Assembly: GCA_947172415.1 (NCBI GenBank)
Contig: OX359199.1
Coordinates: 1,142,001 to 1,206,000 of the forward strand
DNA: 64,000 bases
Direction of reading: 5' to 3'
DNA from: Chondrosia reniformis
Taxonomy: Eukaryota; Porifera; Demospongiae; Chondrillida; Chondrillidae
A program made the position numbers and the translations under genes. The notes beneath the pieces are model-generated. The model was not told the origin of the DNA, ran no database searches, and saw only the letters and a program-made list of their open reading frames with translations. Below, in pieces: positions 9,653 to 20,518 of the stretch (positions are counted from its first letter, which is position 1; each line of letters begins with the position of its first letter).

Positions 9653-12600
9653 ATGGCAGAGATGAGCTCAGTTTCTGCAGTAATCTGCCTTGTAGCCCTT
9701 TTTCTTAGGGCAACCAGTACTAGTATTACATGTACTCATGGCGACAGGAAATGGTGTAAAGAGGACCTTAACTGGACCCAACTGGCGGGTATGTTGACAG
9801 GCAACCCGGGATCTTTCAATAACACTGTCTGTACACTTGCAGCTGGTCACCACACAATGGAAGGAGGTCTGTACTATATTGAGTCTATCAACAACTTCAC
9901 ACTGAGGGGCAGTCCTGATGGAAATACTATCATTCAATGCAATTCTACTAAATTATTGTGTAGGATTGTCTTCAAGGAGTCTGAAAACATTAATATTCAT
10001 AATTTGACGTTTGTCTATCCAAATAGGATTGAAAGGTTAGCAGAATCTGCCTCAGAAGAGTGCTATGAGTCATATAATAAAAAGGACGAGGAAAAATATT
10101 ACAAGCACTGTGAGCACTTTAAGAGCTTGTTATTTTCAGATGTGACATATGTTACAATCACAAATGTACAAATGATTGGGGCTGATGGTAATTGGATGAT
10201 AGTGGGACCAATTGGGACTTACCAGATTCATAATGTTAGCTTTACCACATGGATGGGCTCTCTGGAATTTGACAATATCACAGAACAGAACGAGTCAAAT
10301 ATGAAAATAGTTTTCATTCTTCTTTCAAAAATGAGAAATGTCAGTGTTGATTGTAAAATCTCAAATATATCTTTTTTTGTCAAGAAAAATTTCCATTCGA
10401 CTGCCTTTCACATTATAAGACAGAACTTTAGACCAGTGAACAATAGGACACACTTCATTAATACGTTAATTAAAATTGAAAATATTACAGCCATAAATCA
10501 ATCGGTTATTCAGTTTAATATCAATAGCTGTAAAGGATTGCAAGTTACACTAGCTAAGATCAATGCAAGTGGTGGTTGGAGTAACCAGAAAGATCAGAGT
10601 AACAATAAAGATTGGAGTATCATTAAGAATCTCACAGTCATGGGAAAAACATTTATCAGATCAGCCATTCAAGTGTACATAGAAGATTCTGATCATAAGA
10701 AATGCAACAATATGGATTTTAATAAATCTAGTATACTAATAACTGGAGGTAGTTTTAAAAAGTACCTGAGTTCAAAGGGATCTGGTTTACTATACGAAGT
10801 CAACCATTCTGACAAAGAAGCAGCAACTGGGGTGACAGTAACTGTAAGAAAGTGCTACTTTAAGAAAAACCTAGGATTGGATTATGCTAATGTCATATAT
10901 GCCAATGAAAAGGAGAGTTTTGGTTACAACATTTCAAATCTTGTGCATCAGCAAAATGTAATATTAATCTTACAAGAAGTTCAAATTTTAAAAAATTTCC
11001 GAGGACTACGAATTGGTAAGTGTGTTTTTGGAAAAAGAGAAGATACAAATAGTTATTTTTATCAAGAAAGCTATCAGCGTGTTCATTTGTCTTGCCCCGG
11101 TGACTTTCCTTGGAGAGGAGCTCTACATTTGGAAGGATTTCAACGGCACAGAGTGAGTTTAAGTAACATTACTATTAATAACACTGGAGGTAAGGGAATT
11201 TCCCTAGTAAACAGTATTGTTGAAGTTGCTGGGTGCAATTTGGTAAACTACAGTGTATCTCCATACGGAGGAGGTATTTTATTGATGGGTAATTCACTAA
11301 TGCTATTTCACAATAACACAACTTTGAACATATCAGCTAATTTTGCATTTTTAATAGGAGGTGGAATGTATATCATGGACAACTGTACATTTAGTTTGAA
11401 TCCTTTAGATGAATGCTATTGTTTCTTTCAATTTGTACACAAAAATGGTTCAATTATGAATAAAGCAGCACTGAGTGATTTAAAAGTGACAATTCACTTT
11501 CAAAATAACAAGGCTAGAAGAGTTATAAACCTCTTTAACACAAATATTGACAAATGTAAGTTAGAAACTGAAATAGATGTGAACAGAACACGATTGTTCA
11601 ACCATCTCTTTCATAATACAACATCAGGTGATGATAAAGTGGAATACAGTAACTCTGTGGCTTCTCTGCCTAGAAGGATTGTCAACTGTGAAGCTACAGA
11701 TCTAGAAATTGGTAATCTAACTCCCATCAGTGTCTACAAAGGACAGAATGTTGCAATAGATTTGATGGTTATGGCAGATATGGATATTCCAATGGAGTCT
11801 GTGGCCCATTTCTTCTTTGAAAAACCCAATTATACAAATGTTTCTGACTTGCTAACTTCCATACCCTTGATTTATAATACCAAATTGGATCACAAATGTA
11901 ATAATGTGGTTATCCCTTGGTCCAGTCTAACACAATATACCAACCTTTCTAATAAGACTGAGTTTGCTTTCTTGCAAATTAATGTACCTTTATTCAGTTT
12001 GGCACCAATAAAGTTTCACCCGCCTAGTGTTTTTCTTTACAACTTTGTCAACATAAGCATCAATCCCACATGTCCTCCCGGATTTATTATGAGAAATAAT
12101 GAGTGTCAATGCCACCCTTACTTGACTGAACACAGTATTGGTTGTGATATCTCTACTGTTACATTGACAATACCTACATGTCACTGGATTGGAAAGGTAC
12201 ATGCCAACTCAACTGACGTACACTTCAGTACTGCCTGCTATCCAGGTTTCTGCAATAAATCAAACAAAAGTGTGGATCTCTCATCTGATCCTGATGGCCA
12301 GTGTATGTTTGATCGTACAGGGGTTTTGTGCAGTAAGTGTCCAAAAGGTATGAGTGTAGTGTTTGGGTCTACAGATAGCATTTGTAAGCTTTGCTCTACC
12401 AGTAAGATTTTCTTATTTGTCTTGGTCTTCCTTCTATTGGGTCCATTGTTGGTGTCAATCATGTGCTATTTCAACTTGACCATAGCTACTAGAACCTTGA
12501 ATGGTTTCCTGTTTTACACGAGTACAGTCTACATCACCTCCAATACTTTACATCTTTCCAAAAATGTAAATATTGGAACTGCTATTTTAAGCGGTAATAT

Positions 12601-13783
12601 TTTTTTTGAACTTTGCCTTTATGATGGCTTTGATCAGTTTGGTCTTAAACTTCTCCACTTTCTCTTTCCATTGTACTTAATATTAATTGTTGCTTCAGTC
12701 ATATTACTACCAAAGTACAAGTGTCTTAATTCCCAGAGACTTCACAAAGCTATTGGTCCAAGGATAATACCCGTTTTAGCCACAATAACCTGGATCTCCT
12801 TCTCCCATATTAGTTGGGCTGTCATTAACAGTCTCCACTTTACAGACCTATGCAACACTAAGACCCAAGTCTGCCACAAAGTTTGGATATATGATGGAGA
12901 TTTGGAATACTTTGGGTCTTTGAAGCACATTATCTTGGGGATCATTGCCATAGCCCTGCTGATCTGTGTTTTAATCCCCGTTGCTGTCATTACCTTATTT
13001 GGTGATCTGCTCAGAAGATGTATTAGTAAGAAAATGTTTTTGAATTTCTTGGACGCTTTTCAAGCTTCTTATAGATATAGATACGGTTTTTGGGTTGGTG
13101 TGCGAATGATGCTGCCGATACTAATTGTCCTCTTAATAACAATGAGACTCTTTTCCTTGCTTGAGCCACACCAGGTTGAAATTGGTATTGTAGTTATCTT
13201 AATCTTCATTCTCAGCTTTCAGATTATCACAAATCCATTTCGTGGCATTCAGTTTAACAGATGTCTTCCTGAAAGTTTAAAGAGAAAAATGACAGAGAGA
13301 CTTAGTGAAAAGATTGCCAACCTTTTGGACATGTCATTTCTCCTTAACATGATTGCCCTGTTCTCGTTCATTGCAACTGGAGAGAGTGAATATGTTGAAA
13401 CAATGCTTGTTCTGTCCAGAGTAATAGCATACTGTGAGTTTCTGCTGATTCTAATTTATCACTTTTTAGAGTATACTTATCTTGGTGCTTCACTGATTGA
13501 GAAACTGCCATGTATGGTTGTGAGAATCAAACGATTTCTTAAATTCAAATCAGCTAGAAGTAATGAAGATGAGATAGGCAGCACTTCAGCTAGCACATCT
13601 AGAGTCAACACTGTGTATCTGGAGTTGAAAAGAAACAAAGAAGAAGACAGCACTTGTTCCAAGTCTGAAGGTGGGAATTCGAATGATGTAAGGTCAGAAG
13701 ATCCAGGCAATGAGGACTTCTTCAACAGAGCAAACCACTTAAGAGTACCACTACTTTCATCTCCCTCAGCATCACTCCAGTAA
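9653..13783 (+). CDS. Beta-helix ectodomain fused to multi-pass membrane region (sponge-type receptor-like protein)
   Basis: Uninterrupted frame of about 1376 residues. The open frame begins 21 bases earlier, but the ATG at 9653 gives the better start because a signal peptide follows at once (SSVSAVICLVALFLRATS). Residues about 30-830 are rich in Asn, Ser and N-glycosylation sites (NTT, NISANF, NNT). They have the stacked hydrophobic rhythm of a right-handed beta-helix, with phrases such as GGGILLMGNSLMLFHNNTT and GGGMYIMDNCTF recalling Pmp/pectate-lyase-like coils. A Cys-rich stalk follows (CPPGFIMRNNECQCHPYL, then CMFDRTGVLCSKCPKGMS and CKLC). From about residue 915 there are seven or more hydrophobic segments, including DAFQASYRYRYGFWVGVRMM. 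The cytosolic tail of about 90 residues is acidic/Ser-rich and contains TVYLEL, an ITIM-like tyrosine motif. No ligand or signalling partner can be assigned. No introns. Confidence 0.85.
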   Translation: MAEMSSVSAVICLVALFLRATSTSITCTHGDRKWCKEDLNWTQLAGMLTGNPGSFNNTVCTLAAGHHTMEGGLYYIESINNFTLRGSPDGNTIIQCNSTKLLCRIVFKESENINIHNLTFVYPNRIERLAESASEECYESYNKKDEEKYYKHCEHFKSLLFSDVTYVTITNVQMIGADGNWMIVGPIGTYQIHNVSFTTWMGSLEFDNITEQNESNMKIVFILLSKMRNVSVDCKISNISFFVKKNFHSTAFHIIRQNFRPVNNRTHFINTLIKIENITAINQSVIQFNINSCKGLQVTLAKINASGGWSNQKDQSNNKDWSIIKNLTVMGKTFIRSAIQVYIEDSDHKKCNNMDFNKSSILITGGSFKKYLSSKGSGLLYEVNHSDKEAATGVTVTVRKCYFKKNLGLDYANVIYANEKESFGYNISNLVHQQNVILILQEVQILKNFRGLRIGKCVFGKREDTNSYFYQESYQRVHLSCPGDFPWRGALHLEGFQRHRVSLSNITINNTGGKGISLVNSIVEVAGCNLVNYSVSPYGGGILLMGNSLMLFHNNTTLNISANFAFLIGGGMYIMDNCTFSLNPLDECYCFFQFVHKNGSIMNKAALSDLKVTIHFQNNKARRVINLFNTNIDKCKLETEIDVNRTRLFNHLFHNTTSGDDKVEYSNSVASLPRRIVNCEATDLEIGNLTPISVYKGQNVAIDLMVMADMDIPMESVAHFFFEKPNYTNVSDLLTSIPLIYNTKLDHKCNNVVIPWSSLTQYTNLSNKTEFAFLQINVPLFSLAPIKFHPPSVFLYNFVNISINPTCPPGFIMRNNECQCHPYLTEHSIGCDISTVTLTIPTCHWIGKVHANSTDVHFSTACYPGFCNKSNKSVDLSSDPDGQCMFDRTGVLCSKCPKGMSVVFGSTDSICKLCSTSKIFLFVLVFLLLGPLLVSIMCYFNLTIATRTLNGFLFYTSTVYITSNTLHLSKNVNIGTAILSGNIFFELCLYDGFDQFGLKLLHFLFPLYLILIVASVILLPKYKCLNSQRLHKAIGPRIIPVLATITWISFSHISWAVINSLHFTDLCNTKTQVCHKVWIYDGDLEYFGSLKHIILGIIAIALLICVLIPVAVITLFGDLLRRCISKKMFLNFLDAFQASYRYRYGFWVGVRMMLPILIVLLITMRLFSLLEPHQVEIGIVVILIFILSFQIITNPFRGIQFNRCLPESLKRKMTERLSEKIANLLDMSFLLNMIALFSFIATGESEYVETMLVLSRVIAYCEFLLILIYHFLEYTYLGASLIEKLPCMVVRIKRFLKFKSARSNEDEIGSTSASTSRVNTVYLELKRNKEEDSTCSKSEGGNSNDVRSEDPGNEDFFNRANHLRVPLLSSPSASLQ

Positions 13784-14099
13784 CCATGGTAACACCACTG
13801 TAATACCAGCAGATTACAGTCATGCATACTACCCTCCCAATTATGTATAATAATTCTTGTTATTCCTTATTATTATTATAATTATTATTATTATTCCTTA
13901 TTGACATATAATAAGGTACCTATGATATGATATACAGTATATGTTATATGTTTGGATCTGAAGGTCATGTATACTGTATATAGCAAGGAAAATGAACGGG
14001 GTCTTACAGCATGCGAATATAGCGCACACATATATTATACAGATGATTTCCTGGTAAAATTAAACGATTATCAATCGATAATTGTCTTATCTAGAATAA
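13784..14099. other. Short intergenic with ATT microsatellite
   Basis: 3' flank of the beta-helix gene with an ATT-rich tract near 13866-13898 and the presumed promoter of the protrudin gene just before 14100. No TATA box is obvious. Confidence 0.5.
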
Positions 14100-17000
14100 A
14101 TGGCTGACCAAAACCCAGACATCAAACGTTTAATCGGTTTCTACAGAAAAATTCGGACGCTTCAGCAGTTGTTATCGTGGATATTAGTAACCTTCAAAGA
14201 CATCATCTTGTAAGTTGAGTGTGAAGAGCTTGCGTAATCAGTTTCTATAGGACGTTGTCTAAATATCGTTTGCAACTACTTTCATAATGCACCATTTCAC
14301 CAATCATGGCCAATTAGCCTGTTGAATGTCAATATAGAAATGGGCGGATTGTATAATGTTGACATTAATTGGGTCTGTGTATCATATAATATCTGTACAT
14401 TTAAGTTTGCAACTACACAGTTCTACTGTATATTTCTGGTGTTACTGACATTGTTAAAGAATATCTGGACTGTCCATGAAGATTCAGAAAATCTGTGAAT
14501 GTGCATACAATCAGCATATAGTCTTGCTGTTACTATTATTTATTATTATTATTATCATTACACTATAACTCAACTGTGATGCGAGTATGTACATTAAATT
14601 GTATGTACTCCGTGTCAGTGTTAGAAATTGTATATACTCCATGTCAGTGTTAGAAATTGCATATACTTCGTGTCAGTGTTAGAAATTGTATATACTCCAT
14701 GTCAGTGTTAGAAATTGTATATACTCCATGTCAGTGTTAGAAATTGCATATACTCCGTGTCAGTGTCTGCTGTACTTTGCTCTGTCCTTATATACTAGTG
14801 TACTTATTGTAGTATTGCTTCATTCTTGTGCTATAGATGGAGACACAAGGTTTCGTCTCTAATCGTCTTGTTGATAATAACAGCTCTTTGCTATCTCCCA
14901 GGTCAGTCAAACTGTCTCTTTATACCCATTCACACAAACCTACACGTGCAGTAGTGGAGTAGTGGAATTAGGAGTGCTGAAGTTCCGCCTCTGAGTTTAA
15001 ATTTGACTTCTCCCCTAATTCCATTGCAATCCTAGGCCTCCCTTACAAATTTCTCAATTCTGCCCCTGACATGTAAGCCGTAAACGTACGTACCTAACAA
15101 TGCAGGGGTAATATCCAGAGTTCAATGATGATGATATTGATGCCTTATGATCAGCTTTAGATCTTAAAGTTCCCCTATTTTCCATATGACCTATACCCCT
15201 ACATTGTTAGGTACATATATACCTAACAAGTCTACTAGTTCAGATTGTAATGTATTCATTATTTTCAATTCACTTATTAGACCATTAGTTCAGCCCTTAA
15301 GTTACTGGATTAAGGGTTTATTCCACGTTAGGTAGTTGCGTGCTGTGTTGAGCTCAATGTTTTATACATACCTAGAGTTACTCGTAATGGGCTGTCTACA
15401 GGCTGCTGCTGTTGTCATGGTGATGGGACCATGGTATGCCAAAGAGATCCAGTCAAAAGCTGCAGAGTTAGAAGATCAAATGGACGACCTGGCAGAAATG
15501 AGATTGTTGTGAGTCAAAATAAAAGTAAATTCTCTTCTCTTTGAACCCCACCGCCATTTTATGGATTGCGCAATTAAAGGTATACAGGTTATAGATTCAT
15601 CAAGGTATTATATGCATGTAGTTACATATGAAGAGGATATAATGTGACAGGTTCTTGTTACATGCAATGGTAGTACTTGCATTAATCCACCTTCTCCTCC
15701 TCAGGCTGTTCCAACTTGAAAACTTTCTTAAAAATGTCTGTGATTTGCTAAATTTCTTGAGAGATGTTGTAACTTGGAAAAGGAAGGACTATTCTGTTCG
15801 GTATGAACATCTGTGAATGTATTTCTCCTATAATCTAGTATACTTTAAATAACGTATGTGCATGTGTGTTACTAAGGAACAGTTGTTGTGATCATTATGA
15901 TAGTCAGTGATTGATTGAGCATCAGCAACATATATTTGAAACATCCAAACCTGTTAAATGTACCGTATAGCCAGTGAATTGACAGGGAGTGGCAGCTAAC
16001 ATGAACATTGTTGATTAGATGATGTCACAAACTAAAGCTGCAACATCGTCAAATTTAAATGCTGTTAAATTTTCCAGCTATACAGTTATGATGCTCAATC
16101 AATCACTGACTTCCATATATGTGTATGCATGTACTAATATGTAATAGATTATTCATGTGTTTACCCCAGACAAAGAATCCATGTGTTCATGAATATTCAT
16201 TTAATTGGTCTTTCATCATTGGCATAAACAATATTGTATGATTTCATTTTCCTTTTTTTTCACTTTCAACTTTTATTATGATTTTGTGCATTCGTAGAAA
16301 TATCATTTGTTCAACATCATTGTCTGTTAGATCCCTTAAATTTACCATTCCCTTAATAAGGCTTACTCTGTTCAGTTTTAACACTGAATGCATGAATTTC
16401 TTGTTTTGTATGCAAATCCATTATTCTGATGTCATCTTACCATTATAGATATTCAATATTTTTGGTCTTGGAGATTATCCTTTTGGCTGTGTTTGGTTTG
16501 AGGTTGTTCTCTGCAGCCTTTCCTCTCCTGCTCTTCTGTTTCAGTCCAGGCTTCTCAACCAGTAAGTTTCAGTCCAGTAAGTCTGGTATGAGCTGAGCTC
16601 TGAGCTCAGCTCCACATTCAACAATTGATATATTTGTTGAAAGAATATGAATCTATTTTTTCTCACAAATCTATGGTATGTACGTAGCTAGCTAGGTAGC
16701 CTTGGTGATAAATGCATGGCTATATACGTACGTATGTTGGTAATCAGTATGTAATGATTCATTGGATGAATACATTAAAATGATTATCAATTCTAAAAAT
16801 TTCTATATACTTCATAAAACAATAGCAATTGTTTTATTTCTGTTTTTTTTCCACTCAGCAAAATGTCTATTAGTTATTGTAGCATGTGTAAGCATTGCCC
16901 TCATGTTAAAGGGCAAGTGAGAAGTCTTCTATGGCCTGCCCTATAGAAGAATTTCCCTACAAATTTATTCTGTGGTCTATTACCATCAATGTATTCAATT

Positions 17001-19213
17001 ATTGTCCTCCCTAACGAGGAAAGGACTCTGTATGTCTTTTCATGACCTTACACTTTATTGGGTGCATTTACCATTCAGTGAATGTGCAAAGGTCTTGTAA
17101 ACATGAGGAAGAGGGAAGACTTAAATTTACTTCTCTATTTTGTGGTATTCTGATAATGTGATTCTGAGAATTTTATGATTCTGAGAATGCTGATGATTCT
17201 CATAATGTTGATGATTCTCATAATGTTGATGATTCTGATAATGTTGATGATTCTGATAATGTTGATGATTCTGATAATGTTGATGATTCTCATAATGTTG
17301 ATGATTCTGATAATGCTGTAATTCTGATAATGCTGATGATTCTAAGAATTTTATGATTCTGAGAAATAATTATTAGTACCCTTTCCATGCATGAGCTGCA
17401 GTTGTATTCTTTTTGTTCTGAACATTTAGGTATAGTCTTCTTGTCAAAGTCACTCAGTTTTCACAAAGCACCAAATAAAGAGGAAGAAGAAGAAGAAGTC
17501 AATAAAGACAATTTGGTCAGACATGATCTACAGTGTGGAGATTTTGATAAAGAAGCTAAAGAGAAGAGCTGTGACGATGGCTATGACGAGTTATCACAGG
17601 ATGATGAACACTTAGAAGCACTTTCTGCACAGGAGGCTAGGCAGGTATGTGTACGTATGAATTGCTTGCATGCTGTTACAGTATATGTTTGTGTATACAC
17701 GCAGACTAAAGTCATGAAATGGAAGAAATCAAAACAGCGTCTAAAGTCATCTCCCAGGCAGTGTAGTCTTTGTCAGGCATCTTTCTCCAACTTATTAAAA
17801 AGAAAGGTACTTACATATCTATATACGTACATTACAATTGAATCCACTTACGATGAAATTTTGGTTAAAATGAAATTTCCTCAACATCCCAATTTTTCCA
17901 TACTAACTCTTCAATTATTGTGAAACACATATACATTACACATATATAATTGGCTTAATAACAGATTAGTAAGATTAGAATGTGTTTGGTGTAGTCTCCT
18001 AGAAATTGATCATGTGTTATGAGAACTGACATATTTAAAATAAAAATCCATTTGAAATTAAAATATGGTGATAAATCCGTAACAAGTGTTTTGTTGGTAA
18101 ATAGCGAGTGTGGCAGTATTTGCGTATGTACATATCTGGGACAAATAAACTGGGAAGCACTGTACATGAAATGGTTCCCATTTTCTGTGCTAAAGTTTTC
18201 CAATTCTTTTTGCAGTCCATTCATATGAGTTGATGTCATGTAACAATATTGTTTTCTTTACTTTTCATTGTAGCATCGCTGTAACTACTGCGGCTTGCAC
18301 TATTGTGGTAGTTGTACGGTAAAGGTGAAGAAGTGCCTCCTTGGAGCAACATGTATGCTGTTCAGTTACCTGGCCTGTCATATGCTGTTCAGTTACCTGG
18401 CCTATCATATGCTGTTCAGTTACCTGGCCTGTCATATGCTGTTCAGTTACCTAGCCTATCATATGCTGTTCAGTTACCTGGCCTGTCATATGCTGTTCAG
18501 TTACCTGGCCTATCATATGCTGTTCAGTTACCTGGCCTATCATATGCTGTTCAGTTACCTGGCCTATCATATTTATTGGTACCACTGAATCTCAATGATA
18601 TGTATACTAAATCTGTTTTGTACCATTGAAGAATGAGAATTTTCAGGCTCCCCAATGGGAAATAATTATAATAGAATAAGGATTTCTTCTAACTGTGTCA
18701 AACTTATGGGAAATAATTATGTTGTGCTGCTGTATCTCAAGTTGTGTGTTCACATTTCCTGTCAGTACACAAAGAGCTCGTCACTGAAGAAGACTCCCAG
18801 GGTCGAAACGTTTGGCAGAAAGAAGAACCAAAAACTGCGTCTCTAGACACTCCCAAAGTTGAAAGATGACCCTTTCCAAAGATAAATTCGACGCAGTTAG
18901 AAGAAATCCTTATTCTATTATAATAATATCTCCCAGTGATTACATTTTCTACCATTATATCTATAACTGTATATGGTTGTGGTTACCATATCAACACTGA
19001 TTATGTATTATATCCATATACTGTATGTACATAGCTCCTGCGGCCTATGAGGATGAAGTTAGGGTGTGCACAATGTGTCATGACCAACTGAAGGTGGCTA
19101 ATAAGGAGTTTGAGATGTACCAACAGAGTGATAGCAATGTGGATGACATAAGGAGAAGAATGGCAACCTCAAATAATTTAACAGATTTTAGGCTTGACCC
19201 AATGTCTTCTTAA
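14100..19213 (+). CDS. ZFYVE27: Protrudin homologue, FYVE-domain ER membrane protein, nine exons
   Basis: Exons 14100-14209, 14837-14901, 15376-15508, 15705-15800, 16449-16561, 17430-17644, 17705-17806, 18274-18352 and 19035-19213 join in phase to 363 residues (human protrudin is about 411). Hydrophobic segments lie in exons 2-3 (SSLIVLLIITALCYLP and AAAVVMVMGPWY) and exon 5 (two stretches, reticulon-hairpin style). An acidic linker with EEEEEE follows in exon 6. The C-terminal FYVE-type zinc finger has eight Cys: CSLC, RCNYC, YCGSC and VCTMC. The segment after the sixth Cys, LLGAT-PAAYEDEVRVC, matches protrudin GATAPEAQRETVFVC. As in protrudin, the basic patch is atypical (RKHRC, not RHHCR). 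Known role: ER-endosome contact, kinesin-1 and VAP binding. EALSAQE in exon 6 is at best a degenerate FFAT motif. Confidence 0.85.
14585..14770. repeat. Minisatellite, about 29-bp unit, intron 1 of ZFYVE27
   Basis: About six copies of GTCAGTGTTAGAAATTG followed by TATATACTCC and a variable base pair. Copies differ by one or two bases, so the array is young. Confidence 0.9.
15068..15238. mobile_element. MITE-like inverted-repeat element in ZFYVE27 intron 2
   Basis: The left end has GTACCTAACAATGCAGGGG followed by TAATA. The right end has its near complement, TACCCCTACATTGTTAGG then TACATAT. The element is about 170 bp with no coding capacity. Confidence 0.7.
15902..16110. mobile_element. MITE-like inverted-repeat element in ZFYVE27 intron 4
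   Basis: Terminal inverted repeats AGTCAGTGATTGATTGAGCA at the left and the complement GATGCTCAATCAATCACTGA with CT at the right. The arms are about 22 bp and essentially perfect and enclose about 165 bp of non-coding sequence. Confidence 0.8.
17158..17370. repeat. 18-bp minisatellite in ZFYVE27 intron 5
   Basis: About eleven copies of GATGATTCTGATAATGTT with C/G and T/C variants. It lies immediately upstream of exon 6. Confidence 0.95.
18353..18573. repeat. 27-bp minisatellite abutting the exon 8 splice donor of ZFYVE27
   Basis: Eight copies of ATGCTGTTCAGTTACCTGG plus CCTATCAT, differing at one or two bases. The first copy overlaps the inferred donor: the exon ends at 18352 and the intron opens with GTATGC, the start of the array. 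Later copies read ATATGC and lack the donor. Confidence 0.95.
18661..18925. mobile_element. Inverted-repeat element, family A, full copy
   Basis: Terminal inverted repeats of about 25 bp: ATAGAATAAGGATTTCTTCT with AACTG on the left and the complement CAGTTAGAAGAAATCCTTAT with TCTAT on the right. The interior contains CACTGAAGAAGACTCCCAGG followed by GTCGAAACG, a box repeated in other copies (25738, 60540, 61276), and a right segment related to 40700-40790 and 61940-62100. No coding capacity. It sits in intron 8 of ZFYVE27. Confidence 0.8.
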
Positions 19214-20518
19214 TAGGGTTTACATCTAATTTGACTTGTATTTCTGTGTTTCTGAATTATTGTAATTGTACATATGTTTACATATGTTTATACACATTAT
19301 GGCATTGTGTTTCTACTCATGATCATACCCCCTTTTAATAACAGGGACATCCCACCAAGTGGTTAAAATGCATGTTTCCTTCCTGCATGTGGGGTTGAAT
19401 CGAACTGGCCAGGTACATGCTACATGTTTTGAATTTTTATTTGGCTGTGAGCTATCTCTGTGCCCGTTGTCAGCTATAACTGAGAGTAACATAATTGCAG
19501 TATAAGGCGGCCAACTACTCGAGAACCAAATAAAGCCTTAAATATATAGGTGCATCCATCAATATAAACATAGGGTGGTGTTGAAGGGCTGCACTTGCTA
19601 GAATGTGAACACGTAATAAAGTAGCTGTTACTAATTCTTATTAGGTTATATATTCACACCCATATGTACAAGAGCATTAGAAGTTATAGCACTGTTCTCT
19701 GGCTTCTCTGATAGAGGTGTTGTGGTTTTTACACATTGACAAGCTTACCGCCTGACCATACAGCGCAGTGCATGTTCAGATCCCGTGGGAAGAAGTAGAA
19801 GGAATCTTTGAGTAAGATAAAAGTCTTGTATATATATATAGGTCGATTGGTCGTGTCCATATGTGTATGTGTATGTGTATAACAAACGCCGTTTAGTGCC
19901 TTGCCACTCGCAAATCTCTGCAGAAAGCTACCTGCAGCCAAATTTTCGCATGTACATGTCGTTAAGCGAGCCTGCTCCTTTCGTCTAGTCCTAGAAGACT
20001 AGGAGCGCACGTTTTCCCCAGGTTTTCTGATTATGGGCGGCCATTTTCCCGGAATCATGCAGGCTGTCCGTGTGGACTCAACCGAGTCAGCTCAGTGACT
20101 CGCGCTGAGTCCATCTCCTTCTAGTGCAACTGTGCACAGCAGCCCACAGGATATGCGTTCTATGAACGTCTAGTTAGGTGTATACACTGTACATTATATG
20201 TTCTGGGTTTGGTCTGCGTTGGTATGTTAGTAGTAATCGATTCGAATAACATTCTGAATAGGAATTTAATATGCCAATTATAGAAATGCGTATATCCAGT
20301 TAGAGTTGTTTATACTTGTTGCACGATATAGAAATGTAAAATGATTCATTTTCAAAACTGGTTTTCACTTACAATAAGGCGTTCTGTATAATATAGCGGC
20401 TAGTCAGAGAGTGCGCGACTTGCTTGCTCACGTGCGTCTGAATAGTCGTATATTAGACACACAACTGTTGCAATCTCTTCAGCCCATTCCAACTGAAATA
20501 CTGTGTGTTCGTATGTAG
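19214..20518. other. Intergenic between ZFYVE27 and Rh gene 1
   Basis: No gene recognised. The second half is less AT-rich. It has a short imperfect hairpin near 19975-20008 (TCTAGTC / GACTAGG, then AGCGC) and overlapping GAGTCA/TGACTC words at 20078-20110, plausibly promoter-proximal sites for the Rh gene. A region near 19340-19415 has weak tRNA-like boxes but no convincing fold. Confidence 0.45.

Noticed and set aside
13477-13827. 116-codon minus-strand frame
   Set aside because: Antisense shadow of the beta-helix/7TM gene tail, no independent evidence.
15404-15508. Alternative acceptor CTACAG|GCTGCTGCT for ZFYVE27 exon 3
   Set aside because: It breaks the phase with exon 2. The upstream acceptor CCTAG|AGTTACTCG keeps the frame and adds a sensible ELLVMGCLQ.
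18295-18629. Two plus-strand repeat frames (YLAYHMLFS and VQLPGLSYA)
   Set aside because: They run through the 27-bp intronic minisatellite of ZFYVE27, in two frames at once.
19340-19415. Possible tRNA-like head (AAGTGGTT.. and GGTTGAATCGAA)
   Set aside because: The boxes are imperfect and no cloverleaf or tail could be drawn.
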